A stretch of DNA of 64,000 bases from Triglochin maritima (GCA_963682175.1 OY821784.1:35941621-36005620); one strand, 5' to 3'; counted from the stretch's first letter, positions 9,867 through 22,647 are shown. Made by a program: numbers and translations. The notes: generated by a model not told the origin, from the sequence alone.

Positions 9867-11689
9867 GAAGAGGGCTGGTGTGCTTTTGTTGGATAACTTG
9901 GATTGATGACCATGATTTGCAAAACGTACCACATCGTATTCTATCTAATACACTTAACCGTCTTAAGACCAAATCCAACGGATCGGGAGACAATGTGGAC
10001 CAATCACGTTCCATTATCTTAATTTTATATTTTTCCTACAAAATTGAAAATAAAAAAACAATATCCACGTAGAAAAACATGCAAGAGAATAGTTTATTAA
10101 TACAATTCGGAACTCATAAGGTTATTTCGTATATTGTTGGTACGGGAAGTATAAGTTGGACTATTCTAAAACCAGTAACTTTCAAAAAACCAAACATCAA
10201 ATATTTACCTAACTGATATTTACTTTTTGCACATGCTTTATAGTAATCTCTTGAAAGGAAAATTCATCTTTCCTTGTGACTCCCAAATTTACTCATTCAT
10301 TGTCTTTAAATCTACCTTTTCATTTCTAGTTTTATATTAAGTTATTATTTATACTCATGTAATAGCCCTGTTTCTCTTATATATGTACAAGAGATGTCTT
10401 ATAATTCAATTCATGTAGTTACAAACATGCCTAATTATTATGTGTATTAATGTACATGTTTATCAAATGAAAAATTGAAATAATATAGAACTAACATGAT
10501 ATTAATTTGCAAAGAAAAAGGTGAAGAAACAAGTGAAAGAAGGGTACGTACCTTTATTGTAGTTAGCACAAAGAAAAAAAGGATAATCTGAATGCGACTT
10601 TGGTGTAAGTTGAGTTGTATGCATAGCATAGTAGTATTTTTTGAGCCCTTATATAGCCTAAAATGGGTGCTGTTGCGGAAAATATGGGAATTAATATACG
10701 AATAATTCAGTTTTTTGAATCCTTGATTTTTCTTAAACCGATCAAATATAACATTTTTGACCTTTTATTAAACTAATTAAACTTAAAAGAGAAAATAACC
10801 TATAGACAAGTATTTTATTTCTAATATAGTTGAATGAATGAATGAATATTCCATTTTAGTGTCGTTGACCAAGTTACCTGTTGAGAACTGACAAACCAAC
10901 TTTTTAGAAGTTTTTCAAAATAAATCCTAGACTTTATTTGTGGAGATTCGTACATCTGATTTCCAGGAAACAATATAATTTTACTTTGATCGAATTGTTT
11001 TCGATGATTATTTTATACATAATAACATGAAAAAATTGCGCCCATGTAACAATAAGAGGATGATTCTATATAGCGCTTTGTGTTGATATCACCCCTTAGC
11101 TCGGATGGTAAACTGAGATTTTAGGGTGTGATAATCTTTGTAAATTTTTATTGAAACAAAAGGTTGGAATTTTGTGAGTTTAAACCTTGATAATCCTGTA
11201 ATTTTGCATTTTGAAAAACAAAAAATGTAGCTAATGGGAGTTGAAACCCTAGTCTAGAGACCTTCTACAATGTTGAAGCATACCAACAACCTTAACCTTT
11301 CCAATGGTCTGATCACCAAGGCACTCATATAAATATATTGTTTCCATGGACGCCAATCTATAACGTTTCAAAGAAAATACACATCGGTAGGTCAGCACTT
11401 GCCAACTTTATGTAAATCCGCCAATCAAAATGCCCCCACTTTGTTTTTATAGAATGAAAATGGTCCATTGTCATCTGGGGTTAGACAAGGATCTTGGAAA
11501 AACTCTTTACTATTAGGCCCTTTACTATTCATAAGATGTTAGATGGCAAATACAAGCTAGGACGGGTTCATGAATGTCCAACTAAATAGAAGTATCACAA
11601 ATGTCCTTTGGAATTTCATGATGAAATTCACATTATAGTGTTAATTATTTCAGTTATTTTGTACTGTTAAACACTTGTTTTTCTAATTT
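9867..11689. other. Intergenic segment, no gene seen
   Basis: AT-rich with many stops in all frames. Short ORFs here have no recognisable domain. A TATA-like TATATAGCC run near 10652 has no convincing coding region behind it. I see no element ends that I can support. Confidence 0.5.
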
Positions 11690-11776
11690 CAAACTCGTAT
11701 ATAACGGAAGGAGCACCCGAAGCTTTTTGGTGAGTTGTCCTAATTTCGAGGACGAAATTCTTTTAGGATGGTGGAT
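11690..11776 (+). mobile_element. 3' end of gypsy internal region with polypurine tract
   Basis: The sequence TTCGAGGACGAAATTC followed by TTTTAGGATGGTGGAT just before the LTR start is the conserved end of pol plus polypurine tract in Tekay/Del-type Ty3/gypsy elements. Only about 85 bp of internal region survive, so the rest of this element was lost. Confidence 0.65.
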
Positions 11777-12309
11777 TGTGAGATCCTAATCTTAATTGAG
11801 TTTTAATGATGTTTAAGTGGTGATTAGGAGTAGATGTGTTTGAAGGGTGGAGATGGAGTGGTGATGGATGAAGGGTTGAGATGGATTGGAGATTAGATGG
11901 ATGGCGAGGATTGAAGTGGGGTAAGATATTTATTGGTAACTCTCTCTCTCTCTCTCACGACTCTCTCTCTCGTTTCTTTCTCTCTTTCTCCCTCAGTTGG
12001 TGCTCCCGCGTGGAGGTGTCCAGCTCGGGCGTGGCGGAGGCGTGCTTCGAGTTGGGATTGCCCGTGGAGGTCGACGAAGGTGGAGTCGTGTCTGTGGAGT
12101 GTCGAGGAGTTGTGATCGTTGATCGGGTGAGTCGTTCGTCGGTGGATCGGGATTTGGGGGAAGAGCTCGTGGAAGTGTCATCGTGGTTCTTCGAAGGTTT
12201 CTTCAAACCTTCTCGGTATGTCAACTCGCTCACTTTAGTAGTGTGAGTATTTGAAAGTCGACGGTAGGCCTTTCGGCTCTTCGCAAGTAAACATGCGGCA
12301 TATTTTACT

Positions 12310-12998
12310 GCCTGATCGGTCGACCAGTTGGTGCAAATGGTCGACCGTTCTTGATGAGATTTTGGGTTCTGCCTCACACCGGTCGAACGATGCCCTTGGG
12401 GCAGTCGACCGGTTGTGCATTTAAGGCAAGCCTGGTTGGTTTCGGTCGAACGGGTCCCCTTGCCGTTTGACCGTGTGCACTGTCATAGGTCGGTTGGGGC
12501 GTTGACCATATAAACGGTCGACCGCCTGTGTGACTTGGTCCGACCAGTAACTTAAGTTGGATTGATGGTTTGTTCGACCAAAGGTGGTTTGGTCGACCAG
12601 ACTTGATGTTGAGCGTGGGGGAATTCTCTGGTGGAATTCAGTCGACCGAGAGTGCTCGGGGGTTCGACCGGATTCGTTGGTGAGAGTTGGGGGAATTCCC
12701 TGGTGGAATTCGGTCGACCGAGAGTGCTCGGGGTTCGACCGGATTCGTTGTTGTGTGTGAGGGATTTTCCCTGGTGACTTTCGGTCGAACGGGGGCCCCT
12801 TTGTCGTTCGACCGATTGGTCGTTTTGTTCGTTGAACATGGGAGGCGACTTCTAAACGATCGACCGGTCCTTGACTTTGGTTCGACCGAACGAGTGTGGA
12901 TAATGGGAATTAGTCGACCGATAGAGTGTCGGTCGAGGCAATTGCCCTGTGTATGTGAGATTCGGTCGACCGGGACTTTGGGTTCGGTCGACCGTTTG
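12310..12998. repeat. CGGTCGACCG palindrome array in gypsy LTR
   Basis: Perfect copies are visible at 12515-12524, 12711-12720, 12963-12972 and 12985-12994. Many near-copies occur every 20-40 bp (GGTCGACCAG, AGTCGACCGA, CGGTCGAACG, GATCGACCGG). The equivalent region of the inverted LTR at 30240-30930 carries more perfect copies. Confidence 0.85.
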
Positions 12999-13094
12999 TG
13001 TCCAGTTTTGCACGCGGGAGGTGCAGTTGTTGTGGTTGTCCACGTGGAGCGAGTTGTGGTGCCGATTTTCTTCTGGCAAGTGCGCTAGTATGCA

Positions 13095-13358
13095 CGAGTG
13101 TTGCGGGGTTGGGTGAAAAAGCCCTGGAGCCCCGTAACTGTGTGTGTTGCGGTGGTTGGGTGAAAAAACCCTCGAGCCCCGTAACTGTGTGAGAGCTGCG
13201 GTTGGGTGAAAGAGCCCTGGAGCCCAGCTAGTCTGTGCGGGGTTGGGTGAAAAACCCCTGAAGCTCTGTAGTGCGTTCAGGTTGGGTGAAAGAGCCCTAG
13301 AACCTGAGCATGGACCGCGTGTTAAGGGTTGGGTGAAAAAGCTCTGGAGCCCTTGGAC
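13095..13358 (+). repeat. Tandem GGTTGGGTGAAAAAGCCC repeat in LTR
   Basis: Imperfect units of about 45-60 bp each contain GGTTGGGTGAAAAAGCCCTG and GAGCCCCGTAACTGTG. The array resumes after the hAT MITE at 13711-13840. The inverted relative is the GGCTCCAGGTCTAATTTCAA array at 29590-30130. Confidence 0.8.
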
Positions 13359-13701
13359 TAGGGGTGTGCATTCGGTCCGGATCGGACCAGATTTTCATCC
13401 GGTGTCCGGACAGAAGACCGGACCGGACCGAACCGGATTTTCATCCGGCGTCCGGACCGAAGACTGGACCGGACCGAATGTATTTGGACCAGAACCGGAG
13501 CGGTTGGATTCGGTCCGGTCCGGTCAAGAACCGAATTTTAACCTTAAAAATTAAAAAAAAACCCGGACCGGTCCGAAGCCGAATTTCCAAAATTGTCCGG
13601 ACCGGAACCCGGACCGGTTGGTTCCAGTCCGGACCAAACCCGGACTGACCGGTCTGGTGCGGTCCGGTTGACCGGACCGAACCGGTTTCTGCTCAGCCCT
13701 A
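13359..13701. mobile_element. hAT-type MITE, 343 bp, 8-bp TSD CCTTGGAC
   Basis: The ends are TAGGGGTGTGC and GCTCAGCCCTA, which pair as short TIRs. They are flanked by perfect 8-bp duplications CCTTGGAC (13351-13358 and 13702-13709). TIRs starting TAGGG plus an 8-bp TSD identify the hAT superfamily. The interior is saturated with GGTCCGGACC-type words (CCGGACCGGACCGAACCGG and relatives), which give it strong self-complementarity. It inserted into the LTR repeat array, so it is younger than the LTR. Confidence 0.92.
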
Positions 13702-14213
13702 CCTTGGACGTTTGGGTTGGGTGAAAAAGCCTTGAAGCCCTTGGTCGTGTCGTGGTTGCTCCGGTTGGGTGAAAGAGCCCTGGAGCCTTGTAACGGTGGT
13801 GTGTGATGTGGTTGGGTGAAAGATTCTTGGAGCCCAGCATTGTTATGGTGTTTTTCTTGTTGGTAGAATTGCATGCTATGGTGTTTTTCAGTTCATGCAT
13901 TGTAGAGTTTGGCATACGAGTTTCCTTCTGGAAACTCAGGCATTGTTGCATGTTTGTTTTTCAGGTCGTAATCGCCGATAGGGGCGTGGCGACCGAGGAG
14001 AGGAGCGTTGCAACCTGATCTTGCTTTCTCTCATTTGAGGTCAGAGTAATTACTGTATCTATTATTTGGCCTTTTGGAATGTAATCACACTTTTGAAATA
14101 CTCGAATATATATTATATATATAGTGCACATGTTCCCTTTTATTGTGTAATATACTCTGTTGATTGTATGTTATTAAAAATTTAAATTCTTCCGCTGTTT
14201 GAGGAGGTTACAT

Positions 14214-15264
14214 ATATCTTTGGCCAAAAAGAATCAATTACTACAGCAACTTACAGTTTAAGATACATCGCATTCGAAGTGGTTAATTTCACATTAGGAT
14301 TCTACAACTATTAAAATTGAAATCAACCTTTATATCTTCTACGTAGACAACTAGACACCGTCAAGTTCAAACTGCGATTCTCCAAAGTTTTTTCTTTCTT
14401 TCAGAATACTCAGTCGATCTTGACATTGATAGATAGAGTGCAAACTACTGCTAATTTGATCCCGATGTTACTTATTTTAAATCCCAAACAACATTTCATT
14501 TTTCTAAAACACTTTTGTGTACGAAAGTAAAAGTCAACTCTTATTTTTTACTCCGCACGTTATGTCACAACTATTTCTTGGATCTAGTTACGGAAAAAAG
14601 GGCAATTAATTATTGCACTCAACTTAATTCATATTTATGAGTTGTGAGTTGTGACACAACTTTTTGTTCCCTAACATTTAACTTCGAAGCAACCCTGTGG
14701 CCGTCCATTGACAAGAGTTAAGAAGCATGAGAGTGTAAAGTTTTTTCAAGAGTAAGTTAATAATGTTTATTGAATAGCCACAAGCAAACATCACATTAGA
14801 GATGAAGGAACATTAAATAAAAAAGATAATTACAGTTTGCCCCTCTAAAATATGTATTGCTACACTTTGCATCTTGGTTTGAACTTTTAAAGTTGACAGT
14901 TAGTTTTCTTGAACTTTAAACTTTATTATTTAAACATATATTCGTCTTTTTTTAATAATTTTTACGTTGTATTTCTAATACATTCCTAAACATATATTTA
15001 CGTGAAAGTTTAAATAAAATTGAAGATCGGATTTTGTTGGAATTTAGGTTGAATTCAGTACAAACATAATTTAAGAGAACAAACTATAATTAACCCTAAA
15101 TAAAATTAATTGATTTTGATGAGTCCACTTTGAATGCAAAAGCCTAACAAAGTCTTCTTACAAGGCCTTCAGTCTGCATAAAATATTTTTCTTAGAATTT
15201 AGCAACACCAACATAATTATTTAAAAGAGAATCCTTTGCTATTTAACTATGTTTTGGCTTAAAA
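14214..15264. other. Intergenic AT-rich segment, nothing recognised
   Basis: It lies to the right of the gypsy LTR. Stops are dense in all six frames and no element termini or RNA genes are evident. Confidence 0.5.
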
Positions 15265-15435
15265 ATCAATTTCGGGAAGAGTGCTATTTCTGGGATCAAT
15301 CTTGCATTGGAAGAGATTGATGGTGCCAAACAAATTCTAGGTTGTCCAATCTTCCCTTTAAATATCTAGGCCTTCACCTTTCTAACAAAAGAATCACTCA
15401 CGTCCTATGCGAACCAGTGATGGATAAATAAATGT
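15265..15435 (+). pseudogene. LINE reverse-transcriptase fragment
   Basis: Translation gives GLKINFGKSAISGINLALEE, then AKQILGCPIFP and, after a one-base frameshift, KYLGLHLSNKRIT. The order LKINxxKS ... LGC ... KYLGLxL is the conserved C-terminal part of plant L1-type LINE reverse transcriptase. It stops at a TAA near 15430 and a hAT-like MITE begins at 15481. Only about 55 residues are recognisable, so it is a dead fragment. Flanking text to about 16300 may belong to the same LINE but shows no motif. Confidence 0.7.
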
Positions 15436-15480
15436 TGATTGGACTTTGGAGGGATAAAAACGTAACTATCTATTCATGGG

Positions 15481-15786
15481 TAGTGGTGAGCATCCGGTCC
15501 GAATTGGATCGGACCGGATTAGTTTTTTATCTGGGGTCCGAACTGAAGATCGGACCAGACCGGATACCCACGGACCGAAGACCGGACCGGACTGAATCGG
15601 TCTGGTAAAAAACCGATTTTTTTAAATTAAAAACAAAAAAAGACCGGTCCGACCAGATCGGACCGAAATTTTAAAATTTTGTCGGCCCGAAACCCGGACC
15701 GGACCGGGCCGGACCAAATCTTCCCGGACCGACCGGTCTAGTCCGGTCTAAAAACCCGGACCGGTCCTGATTTTGCTCTGCCCCTG
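15481..15786. mobile_element. hAT-like MITE rich in GGTCCGGAC
   Basis: The left end TAGTGGTGAGC and right end GCTCTGCCCCTG pair as diverged TIRs. The interior consists of GGACCGGACCGG-type repeats like those in the MITE at 13359-13701, so the two belong to one family. A clean 8-bp duplication is not visible, so this copy is older or its ends are slightly misplaced. Confidence 0.65.
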
Positions 15787-18700
15787 GGGAATTGATTTTG
15801 TTGAATTCGGTACTGTCAGCGATACCGATAAACTATTTAAGAATCATTCTTTACCTAAAAAACACTTTTGTTTGGTGTATTCGGAAAGAATGCAAGTCCC
15901 GCCACTTCTAAAGGAGATCCTCCAACTTACTCAAGATTATTCATGACATTTTCTTTGGTTGATTTTTGGACAAGCAACGTCACTTGTGATGGAGGTTCTA
16001 CCTCCTCAATCAATCATGCTAGATCCATAGCTCTTGCAAATTTGAATATGCCATCAATTATGTATGATGAGATTTAGTTTAATCGACGACATGGGTGGGT
16101 AGGGATGTGTATCTGAGATAGTAAGGAGACATGCTTGCTTGGCGAGCATACTCTTGGATTCATGGATATTATATTTGCTATTTATGGTATTTTAATTAGT
16201 TAGGCATTGGGGGAACTTATGGTGGTCTATATATACTCCACCTTTTTGTTAAAGTGGGTGTTATGTTATGATGTTATCTAGCTCTTTTACCTTATGGTGT
16301 GAGTATATGATTTATATGAAATGGAATAATAGTCTTAACTAGCTTATGAAACCACTTAAATAAGATATAATGTGATGTTGTATAATGAATGGGAACTCCA
16401 AGTTACGTGTTAGGCCTAAATCCAATACTTATCTTTAACCAATTTTTGTAGGCTTGTTTGGAAAAAGTATAGTTCTAAAGAAGTGGAATTTTCTTATTTT
16501 TGTGGCTCTGATTAGTATCGGCCGTGGTGGAATGGTGGATGCATCTTATATTTGACCCATTACCACCTCATGATGGGAATCTTAAGCCTAATTTAATGTT
16601 GAACTTTCCACTTTCTAGCATCTACGAAAACAAACAATTCCAAGTGGACTGGAAGTCTTCTTAGACCATTAACAACTGTGGGGTGGAAAAGATCGCGTGG
16701 AGATATTAAAAATAATAATTGACCTTCTCTGGCACGGCACGACCGCTGTGCCTCAGGCCCGGCCCGGTCTACCCACAATCCCTAACATTGGCGTATCGTG
16801 TTTTTTTTTTAATATTTTGTTTTGTTTTTTTACGTAGTGTGCTACTTATTTCTATTTTGTATTGATTTTAATTAAGAGACAATTATATTATCTTAAAATA
16901 AAAAAAAACTTATAAAATAAATTTTCGAAATACTGTTATGTAAATATTGTATTTTCGAAATACTAAATTTTCGATGACTCAAACATATAATCAATGTTAA
17001 AACAATTATATTCTCGTATTACACCTTTCAAATATCTTAAAAAATTTATTCTCGACTTTCATTTTTTTATATTTTTTAATTTTTTATTCTTATAACTTCA
17101 ACTTTTCAACTTATTATATTCTCAACTTTCTTTTTTCTAGAGATTTTATTCTCGATCTTGCAGATAATAAATTAATTATTTTACCCACATTTGTCGAACA
17201 ATTATTAATGAAAAAAATTAGTTTCAAAATTTAGTAATAATTCATACATAAACGAGATAAATAAGGATATATTAATTAATTAGTTTATTTGTAAAATGTA
17301 ATAAATGAGATGAAGTGAAAAGAACAATTGATTTAACAACGTGATCTTGCATGGTCGAGAAGATGAAAGTTTGTGGATAAATATTGTGAAGTGGAAAAAT
17401 TAATGCTTCAAAAAGAAAAACTTAGATAATATTTTTTTAATAATCATGGTCGTGGATGTTCTTATATCATCGGACAAGACGAAGAAAAAAATATCTCGAT
17501 GAAGATCGCTGCATAAAATAAATAAAAAGTGTCCACATCACCCGCGATGAGGTAGGAAATGGAACTTGGAGCATTGAATGTGGGGGAGACATCTTTTTTT
17601 GATTTTTTTTTTGATGTGAGGTCCACTTTAAGAATTGTTAAAAGAGTAAACAAACGAGAGAAAACGAGAGAGTATAAATAAAAGGTTCATTTTCTTCAAT
17701 AGAGATATCTTAAGGAAAAAAATCATCAGTTTTTTTATCTTTTCAAGTTGTATATATAGACACCCATATTGTTATATAAATATTTTAATTTTGAATATTA
17801 GATTCGTTGTGGTTACAGATCTAACTCAAATGGAACAATTACCAAATTTGAATTATCCATATTCTCAACCTACATTATTTCAAATTTACATTTTCAAATG
17901 TTTGTCCAACAATTTTTTCGAAAAATTAAAATAAAAACATTAATATATTTTTTTGTTAATAGTTCATAAATAGAGACTATACATAATTTTGAGATATACA
18001 ATTATATATATATAATTCTATAATGTAAAAAATAAGTTTGACAACAATTTTTTCTATAAGGTGTCGTGATTGAGAAAATAATATAGAAGAAAATTTCGGT
18101 TAAATATTGTGTGGTGCAGAAATTAAAGTAACGGAGAGAAAAACAAGTATGATCTTCCAAAGTTCTATATTCAATGCCTAACTTTCATTGAGTTATATAA
18201 TATGTCAAATCTTAGGTGGAGATTAGGTTGTTCACGGTAATAACAAGGTAAGTTATGGAGCATGAGATGTTTATGGAAAGGGGCTTTACGAATAACATCA
18301 TAAAACTAAACTTTGATAATTAAATGAGCAGTAATTGGTTTTTTAATTGGTAATAAATTTATTTTAGTAAAAAAGATGGTTAAACAAAGGTTAAAAATAT
18401 GGTACATAGAAAATGAAAAAATATATACATTTTCTTGAATTTATTGGTCGATTTAATTTGATATTATTCTAATTTACCAGTAATTAATTACACTTTATAA
18501 AAACAAACAAAAAACCAATGAATCACTTGGTGGTTGGACCTTGTCATTTGACCGACCCCAATTAGTCCAACTACAAGGTTTGATTTGATCTCGTGAATTA
18601 TGCTCGTCTTTTATATATATTAACTGAAAATACTTCCATTTTGAAATTGGCTGAAGTGCTGTTTTTCTGGATCTAAGATAATCTTTCTTTTTTGACAATT

Positions 18701-19080
18701 GAAACCAAATATATATCAGAAAAAAGAGATAAAGACTTGATATATTAGAACAGAATTCCTGATCTTAAAACGAATAATCTTACCAATTCGATATCTCTTT
18801 CATTCTAAACCAGTAAACGTATATAAAAGCAGTTCTATTTTGATTGTCACTAAGAACAACATAGGAGAAACTAAATTTGAATTATCCCAATATTCCTAAA
18901 AGTGTCACTATAATTAGATGTAGATTATTTTTGAGCATCTAGAATTATTCTAGTTCCAGTTCTGATTTTGATGAGAGAAGGTCCAATTTTTTTTATAAGA
19001 GACACGACTGAGCTCAGGTCCTCGTTAACGATTTTGACAACTGACCTTTTCAATTAAGGTTTCAGAGGTACAAATATGAA
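15787..19080. other. Intergenic segment, no supported gene
   Basis: A 69-codon frame at 15868-16077 has no domain and is followed by stops. From 16800 to 18500 the sequence is extremely AT-rich with homopolymer runs. Repeated TTTTCGAAATACT words occur near 16925-16970. I see no element boundaries, RNA genes or splice-consistent coding. Confidence 0.45.
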
Positions 19081-19122
19081 CCGATTATTATTATTATATG
19101 AAATTAAATATTTAGTTAAATT

Positions 19123-19795
19123 GTAGAGAAATTTCGATATCTACTCCCCTCGGCATAGGCAAGACCGAGACGTCCCCCACCCCTCGGTCTTGTCTTCTCT
19201 GAGGGGTCCCTCACCCTTCGGTCCTTCCAAGTGCGAGGGGTACCCCAACCCCACGGATTTGACAAGTCTGAGGGGTGACCATAATGTAACGTCCGCTCTT
19301 CGGTCTCTTTTCCTTTCTTATCTGGTGATAGCATATTTCTTATATGTCAGACTCGGTTGCTGATATTTCCTAACAAAAAATAATTACTAAATCAACAATC
19401 ACTCATTTTTAACTACAACCACATATCAATTCTACCCATTCTTAGAAAAAAATGGATTGGAAAATGGAAAAACTTACCTTAGGTGGGCCGGATTACCTTA
19501 CGTGGGCCGGATTCCTTCTTCAGGCCATGGATCTGGGATCTCCGCGGTGTCGTGGGGCTCACGTCGGCGGATCAAGGTGGTGGTTTGGGGCTGGTTTCGC
19601 CAGAGGGTAAAGAGGAAGAGTTCCGCAGGCGTTGAGATTGTGGTCGCCCCTCGGACTTGCTAAATCTGTGGGGTGGGGTACCCCTCGGACTTGGAAGGAC
19701 CGAGGGGCGGGGGACCCCTCGGAGGTGGCAGGACCGAAGGGTGGGGTACACATCGGGCATGGCTATGCTGAGGGGAGTAGATCTCGAAATTTCTC
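19123..19795. mobile_element. MITE-like element with long TIRs (about 150 bp)
   Basis: The left arm starts TAGAGAAATTTCGATATCTA then CTCCCCTCGGCATAG. The right arm ends CTGAGGGGAGTAGATCTCG then AAATTTCTCTA. The arms remain complementary inward through the CCGAGGGGTCCC and GGTACCCCAACCCCAC blocks. Weaker pairing may extend outward to about 19082 and 19840. The centre (19330-19620) has no coding domain. No clear target duplication was found, so the superfamily is open; Mutator-like is possible from TIR length. Confidence 0.65.
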
Positions 19796-19840
19796 TACCA
19801 TTTACCTAAATATTTTATTTTGTTTTATAATTTTATTATA

Positions 19841-20505
19841 ATATAAAAAATTGGAATATGAATGAAGATATGGAAGTTAATTTATAGGAGGTGTAATCAT
19901 TATGATTTTATTGTGATTATTTGTTTCGACTCAACCGCTAACGTAACAATCGAAACCAACAAAGAATTAAGCAAAAATATCTAGTAAAATTGAAGCTAGT
20001 TAGAATTCAATTAGACCATAGTATTGTTTAATGGACAACTGCAACACCTTCTTCTTCCACAAGACTAGACCACCACTATCCCTTTAAATCACCAAAAAAA
20101 ACACAGATAACTCAAAGACGATTATTGCACAAACAACAAAATTTGAATTCCATCATATTCAAGTTACATACATAAACAATTAAATTTAGTCAAACATAAT
20201 CTAAATCCCGGTGGATTTTGTTTTCCATTGATTTTCTTTTGACTCCCGGAAACTCTTTCCCAGCTGCTTGTTCTGCATAAACACCCCTAGTGTCAAACAA
20301 ATTGTCTCTCGCTTCTTTTTTGTCCATCTTTAACTCGTTGCCCTTTTCACTTCAGACACCACCTCGAGGCAAAAATCTCACCTAAATAAAATATGGTAAT
20401 TTGCTAAGGTACACCTCGTAGGTTGCCTAAATGGCGATATGCACCCGGATTTTTACTATTGCCGGATGTGCACCTGTAAACCAAACAAATTTACTCATAT
20501 GCAAA
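19841..20505. other. Intergenic segment, nothing recognised
   Basis: AT-rich unique-looking sequence between the long-TIR MITE and the hAT MITE. No open frame with a domain and no repeat ends are seen. Confidence 0.45.
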
Positions 20506-20513
20506 TCTGTCAT

Positions 20514-21120
20514 TAGGGTTGTAAATGGGGCGGGTAAAACCCGCCCCGACCCGCCAACCTGACCTGCCTAAGTCGGGTAGCGGGGAAAAAAACTCAACCC
20601 ACCACCTGCCTACCCGAATACCCGAATACCCGCCAACCCGACTAATAAACGGGTGGGTAGCGGTTGTATTTACTACCCGCCCCGTTTACCTGATTACCCG
20701 CCTAAGAATTTAATAAGTTAAAATAATAAATATTATATATATACACTTATATACCATATACATATTCTCTGATCCATAATTTACCAATAGTGTTATAAAG
20801 TTGAAGTTATTTATAATTTTATGGTGTTCATCACATTGGTAATATTTTTAAGGTGCTAACGTGTCATGTTTTTAATTTATAGTGTTATGCAGAAAGAAAG
20901 AAAAAAACATATAAAAAATTCATTTATCCATCTACCCACCCCGCATAACCCGTTTACCCGCCTCGTCCCACCCGCGTAACCCGTTTACCCGATCTTAGGC
21001 GGTTCAGGTAGCGGTTTAAAAAAAAATTCACCCGACCCGACCCGCCAACCCGCCTACCTTAGATGGGTCGGGTAGCGGTGGGTTCAAAATCCGCCCCGAC
21101 CCGACCCATTTACATGCCTA
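20514..21120. mobile_element. hAT-type MITE, 607 bp, 8-bp TSD TCTGTCAT
   Basis: It begins TAGGGTTGTAAATGGGGCGG and ends CCCATTTACATGCCTA, giving imperfect TIRs. Perfect 8-bp duplications TCTGTCAT flank it (20506-20513 and 21121-21128). Both subterminal regions are rich in CCCGCC/GGCGGG and CCCGACCCG words; the middle is AT-rich. TIR and TSD place it in hAT. The left end is nearly identical to that of the larger hAT at 56065, so the latter may be a relative of its autonomous source. Confidence 0.92.
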
Positions 21121-21128
21121 TCTGTCAT

Positions 21129-22153
21129 TAGTGTGGCTCATTCTCTCACAATTTCCGTCTAACGCAGTTAGACAATTTACAAATTAAACATCGTAAAATA
21201 CAAATATCATTAATATTAAAAACATAAAAAATGAAAAACATAAAACCAACACCCAACCAACGTCTCTCCTCCCTCTCTTCTTCCTCCTCCTCACCACTCT
21301 CCCCTCCGCCCATCCCCACCCGTTGTCCTCCCCTCCCACCTTGTTGATTGAGATCTTTGTTAGTTCAATACTATAAGTGCACGACGTCGGTGAAGACGCG
21401 GCAAATATGGCTCATGTCCTCGAGGAGTTGTGCGCATTGTTGTTATCACCATACTCGAGTGGGAAGATAAATAGATGGAGAGATTTTGGCTAAAGTAACT
21501 AAACTAAACTAACATATATGAAAACAATCTAACTAAACCCTTTGGAGTGGAGATGCAATAGTAAGGTGTGTGCATGAGGGTGTCCAACCATTAAGCATAT
21601 GTGTAATAGTGTATGTTTACAATTAGGAGCTAGTTTGAAACATAAATGTGAAACATATACAATTACATGGTATACAAGACTATGATATGTTAACATGAAG
21701 TTAAAGATCAATTTATAGATTCTCAAGTATGCAACAAGCACCTAGTGTGGCCATTGAAGTATCCATCAATCCCAAGCATAACCTAAGTTCATTCAAGTAA
21801 CATAAACCAAATCAAGCAACCATTCGTTTCAAGTCAATTGCATCATCAAATAAAACTCATCACAAGCAACATGTCAAAAATAGATCTAGCATGAAACAAA
21901 TACCTAATATTGTCATTATCTCATCTATAACAAGATTAACATGCTACAAGTTTTAGATCTAACATTAAGTACATGAAAATGACACAAACTTAGGAACTCA
22001 TCATACACTTCACTATCAACTACATTGCCTCCACCCTAAGTGGGGTGAATCTACTCACTAATCATAATAACAAGCATGGAAATCAAGAGATTAAGACTAA
22101 ACATGATATAAAACTCCAACTAGAAAACTAACCAACAAAATCAAAAATTAAGG
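21129..22153. other. Intergenic segment, no gene seen
   Basis: A pyrimidine-rich stretch (21265-21340) is followed by AT-rich sequence with many CAAGTC/CATCAAAT words. No domain, RNA gene or element end can be supported. Confidence 0.45.
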
Positions 22154-22647
22154 GGGCTACTATCCGTCTACGTAAAACTACTTAAATCCCCAACAATTAC
22201 TTTTTTGCCCTTAACAAATCACTTAATACTCATTTCGTCCCGTGTCTTTCAATAAAGTTTTTGATTCGGTTTTACTCACATTTCCAGTACCAACTCCACG
22301 AAAATGTCTAGCGAAGCGCCTGAATCTGGTGATGTAACAGAGGTAGATTTTTTTCCGACTCGGCGTATGTCTAAGGGGGAGGCGGCTCCCGTGGACGCCC
22401 GACCCAATTTTGTTTTAGAAAAAAAACAAACTAAACAAGACATTTTACCAGATTTGAGTAATCCGGGGCGTCCGCTATTTTTTTCCCGGCTTCCGAGACA
22501 TTCTTTCTGGTTAATACGAGAGTAATATGAAGAGAGAGTGGTGTGATGAGAGCAAAATGAAGAGTTATATAAGCAGAAAGGGTATAAAGGCAAAATGGTA
22601 ATTCGTACGGGCGATTTAAGTAATTTTCCGACGATGAATAGCAGTTC
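22154..22647 (+). mobile_element. TIR element family, copy 2 (494 bp)
   Basis: Left end GGGCTACTATCCGTC and right end GATGAATAGCAGTTC form TIRs that continue inward as ACTACTTAAATC/GATTTAAGTAATTTT. The flanks contain AAAATTAAG and AAAATTAAT, a possible 8-of-9 target duplication with slightly shifted ends, which would fit a Mutator-like element. It has a GC-rich cassette (22378-22405) and a 73-codon frame (22304-22525) that is probably not a gene. Related copies lie at 1-345 and 25925-27288. Confidence 0.7.

Larger units (their letters stand above)
11777..14213 (+). mobile_element. Ty3/gypsy-type LTR (3' LTR of a truncated element)
   Basis: It begins TGTGAGATCC directly after the polypurine tract and ends TTTGAGGAGGTTACA. 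Both ends match the inverted solo LTR at 29210-31580 (TGTAGGATTC start and GAGGATGTTACA end read on its strand). Order of parts: CT-rich stretch (11940-12000), CGGTCGACCG-rich region (12300-13000), a tandem repeat of GGTTGGGTGAAAAAGCCC units (13100-13840) interrupted by a hAT MITE, then a unique tail. About 2.1 kb remain if the MITE is removed. A TSD cannot be tested because the 5' side is truncated. Confidence 0.75.

Noticed and set aside
11881..13192. Several open frames over the LTR (GC-rich, 60-140 codons).
   Set aside because: They run across the palindrome array and tandem repeat and have no conserved domain; GC content alone keeps them open.
13544..13951. Frames over the GGTCCGG MITE and LTR repeats.
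   Set aside because: They cross the MITE boundary and consist of repeat translation only.
15868..16077. 69-codon + strand frame.
   Set aside because: No domain, no convincing start context, followed by stops; it may be LINE tail but nothing supports that firmly.
16500..16800. Possible inverted repeat GGCCGTGGTGGAATGG versus ACTGTGGGGTGGAAAAG.
   Set aside because: Direct rather than inverted and too weak to support an element.
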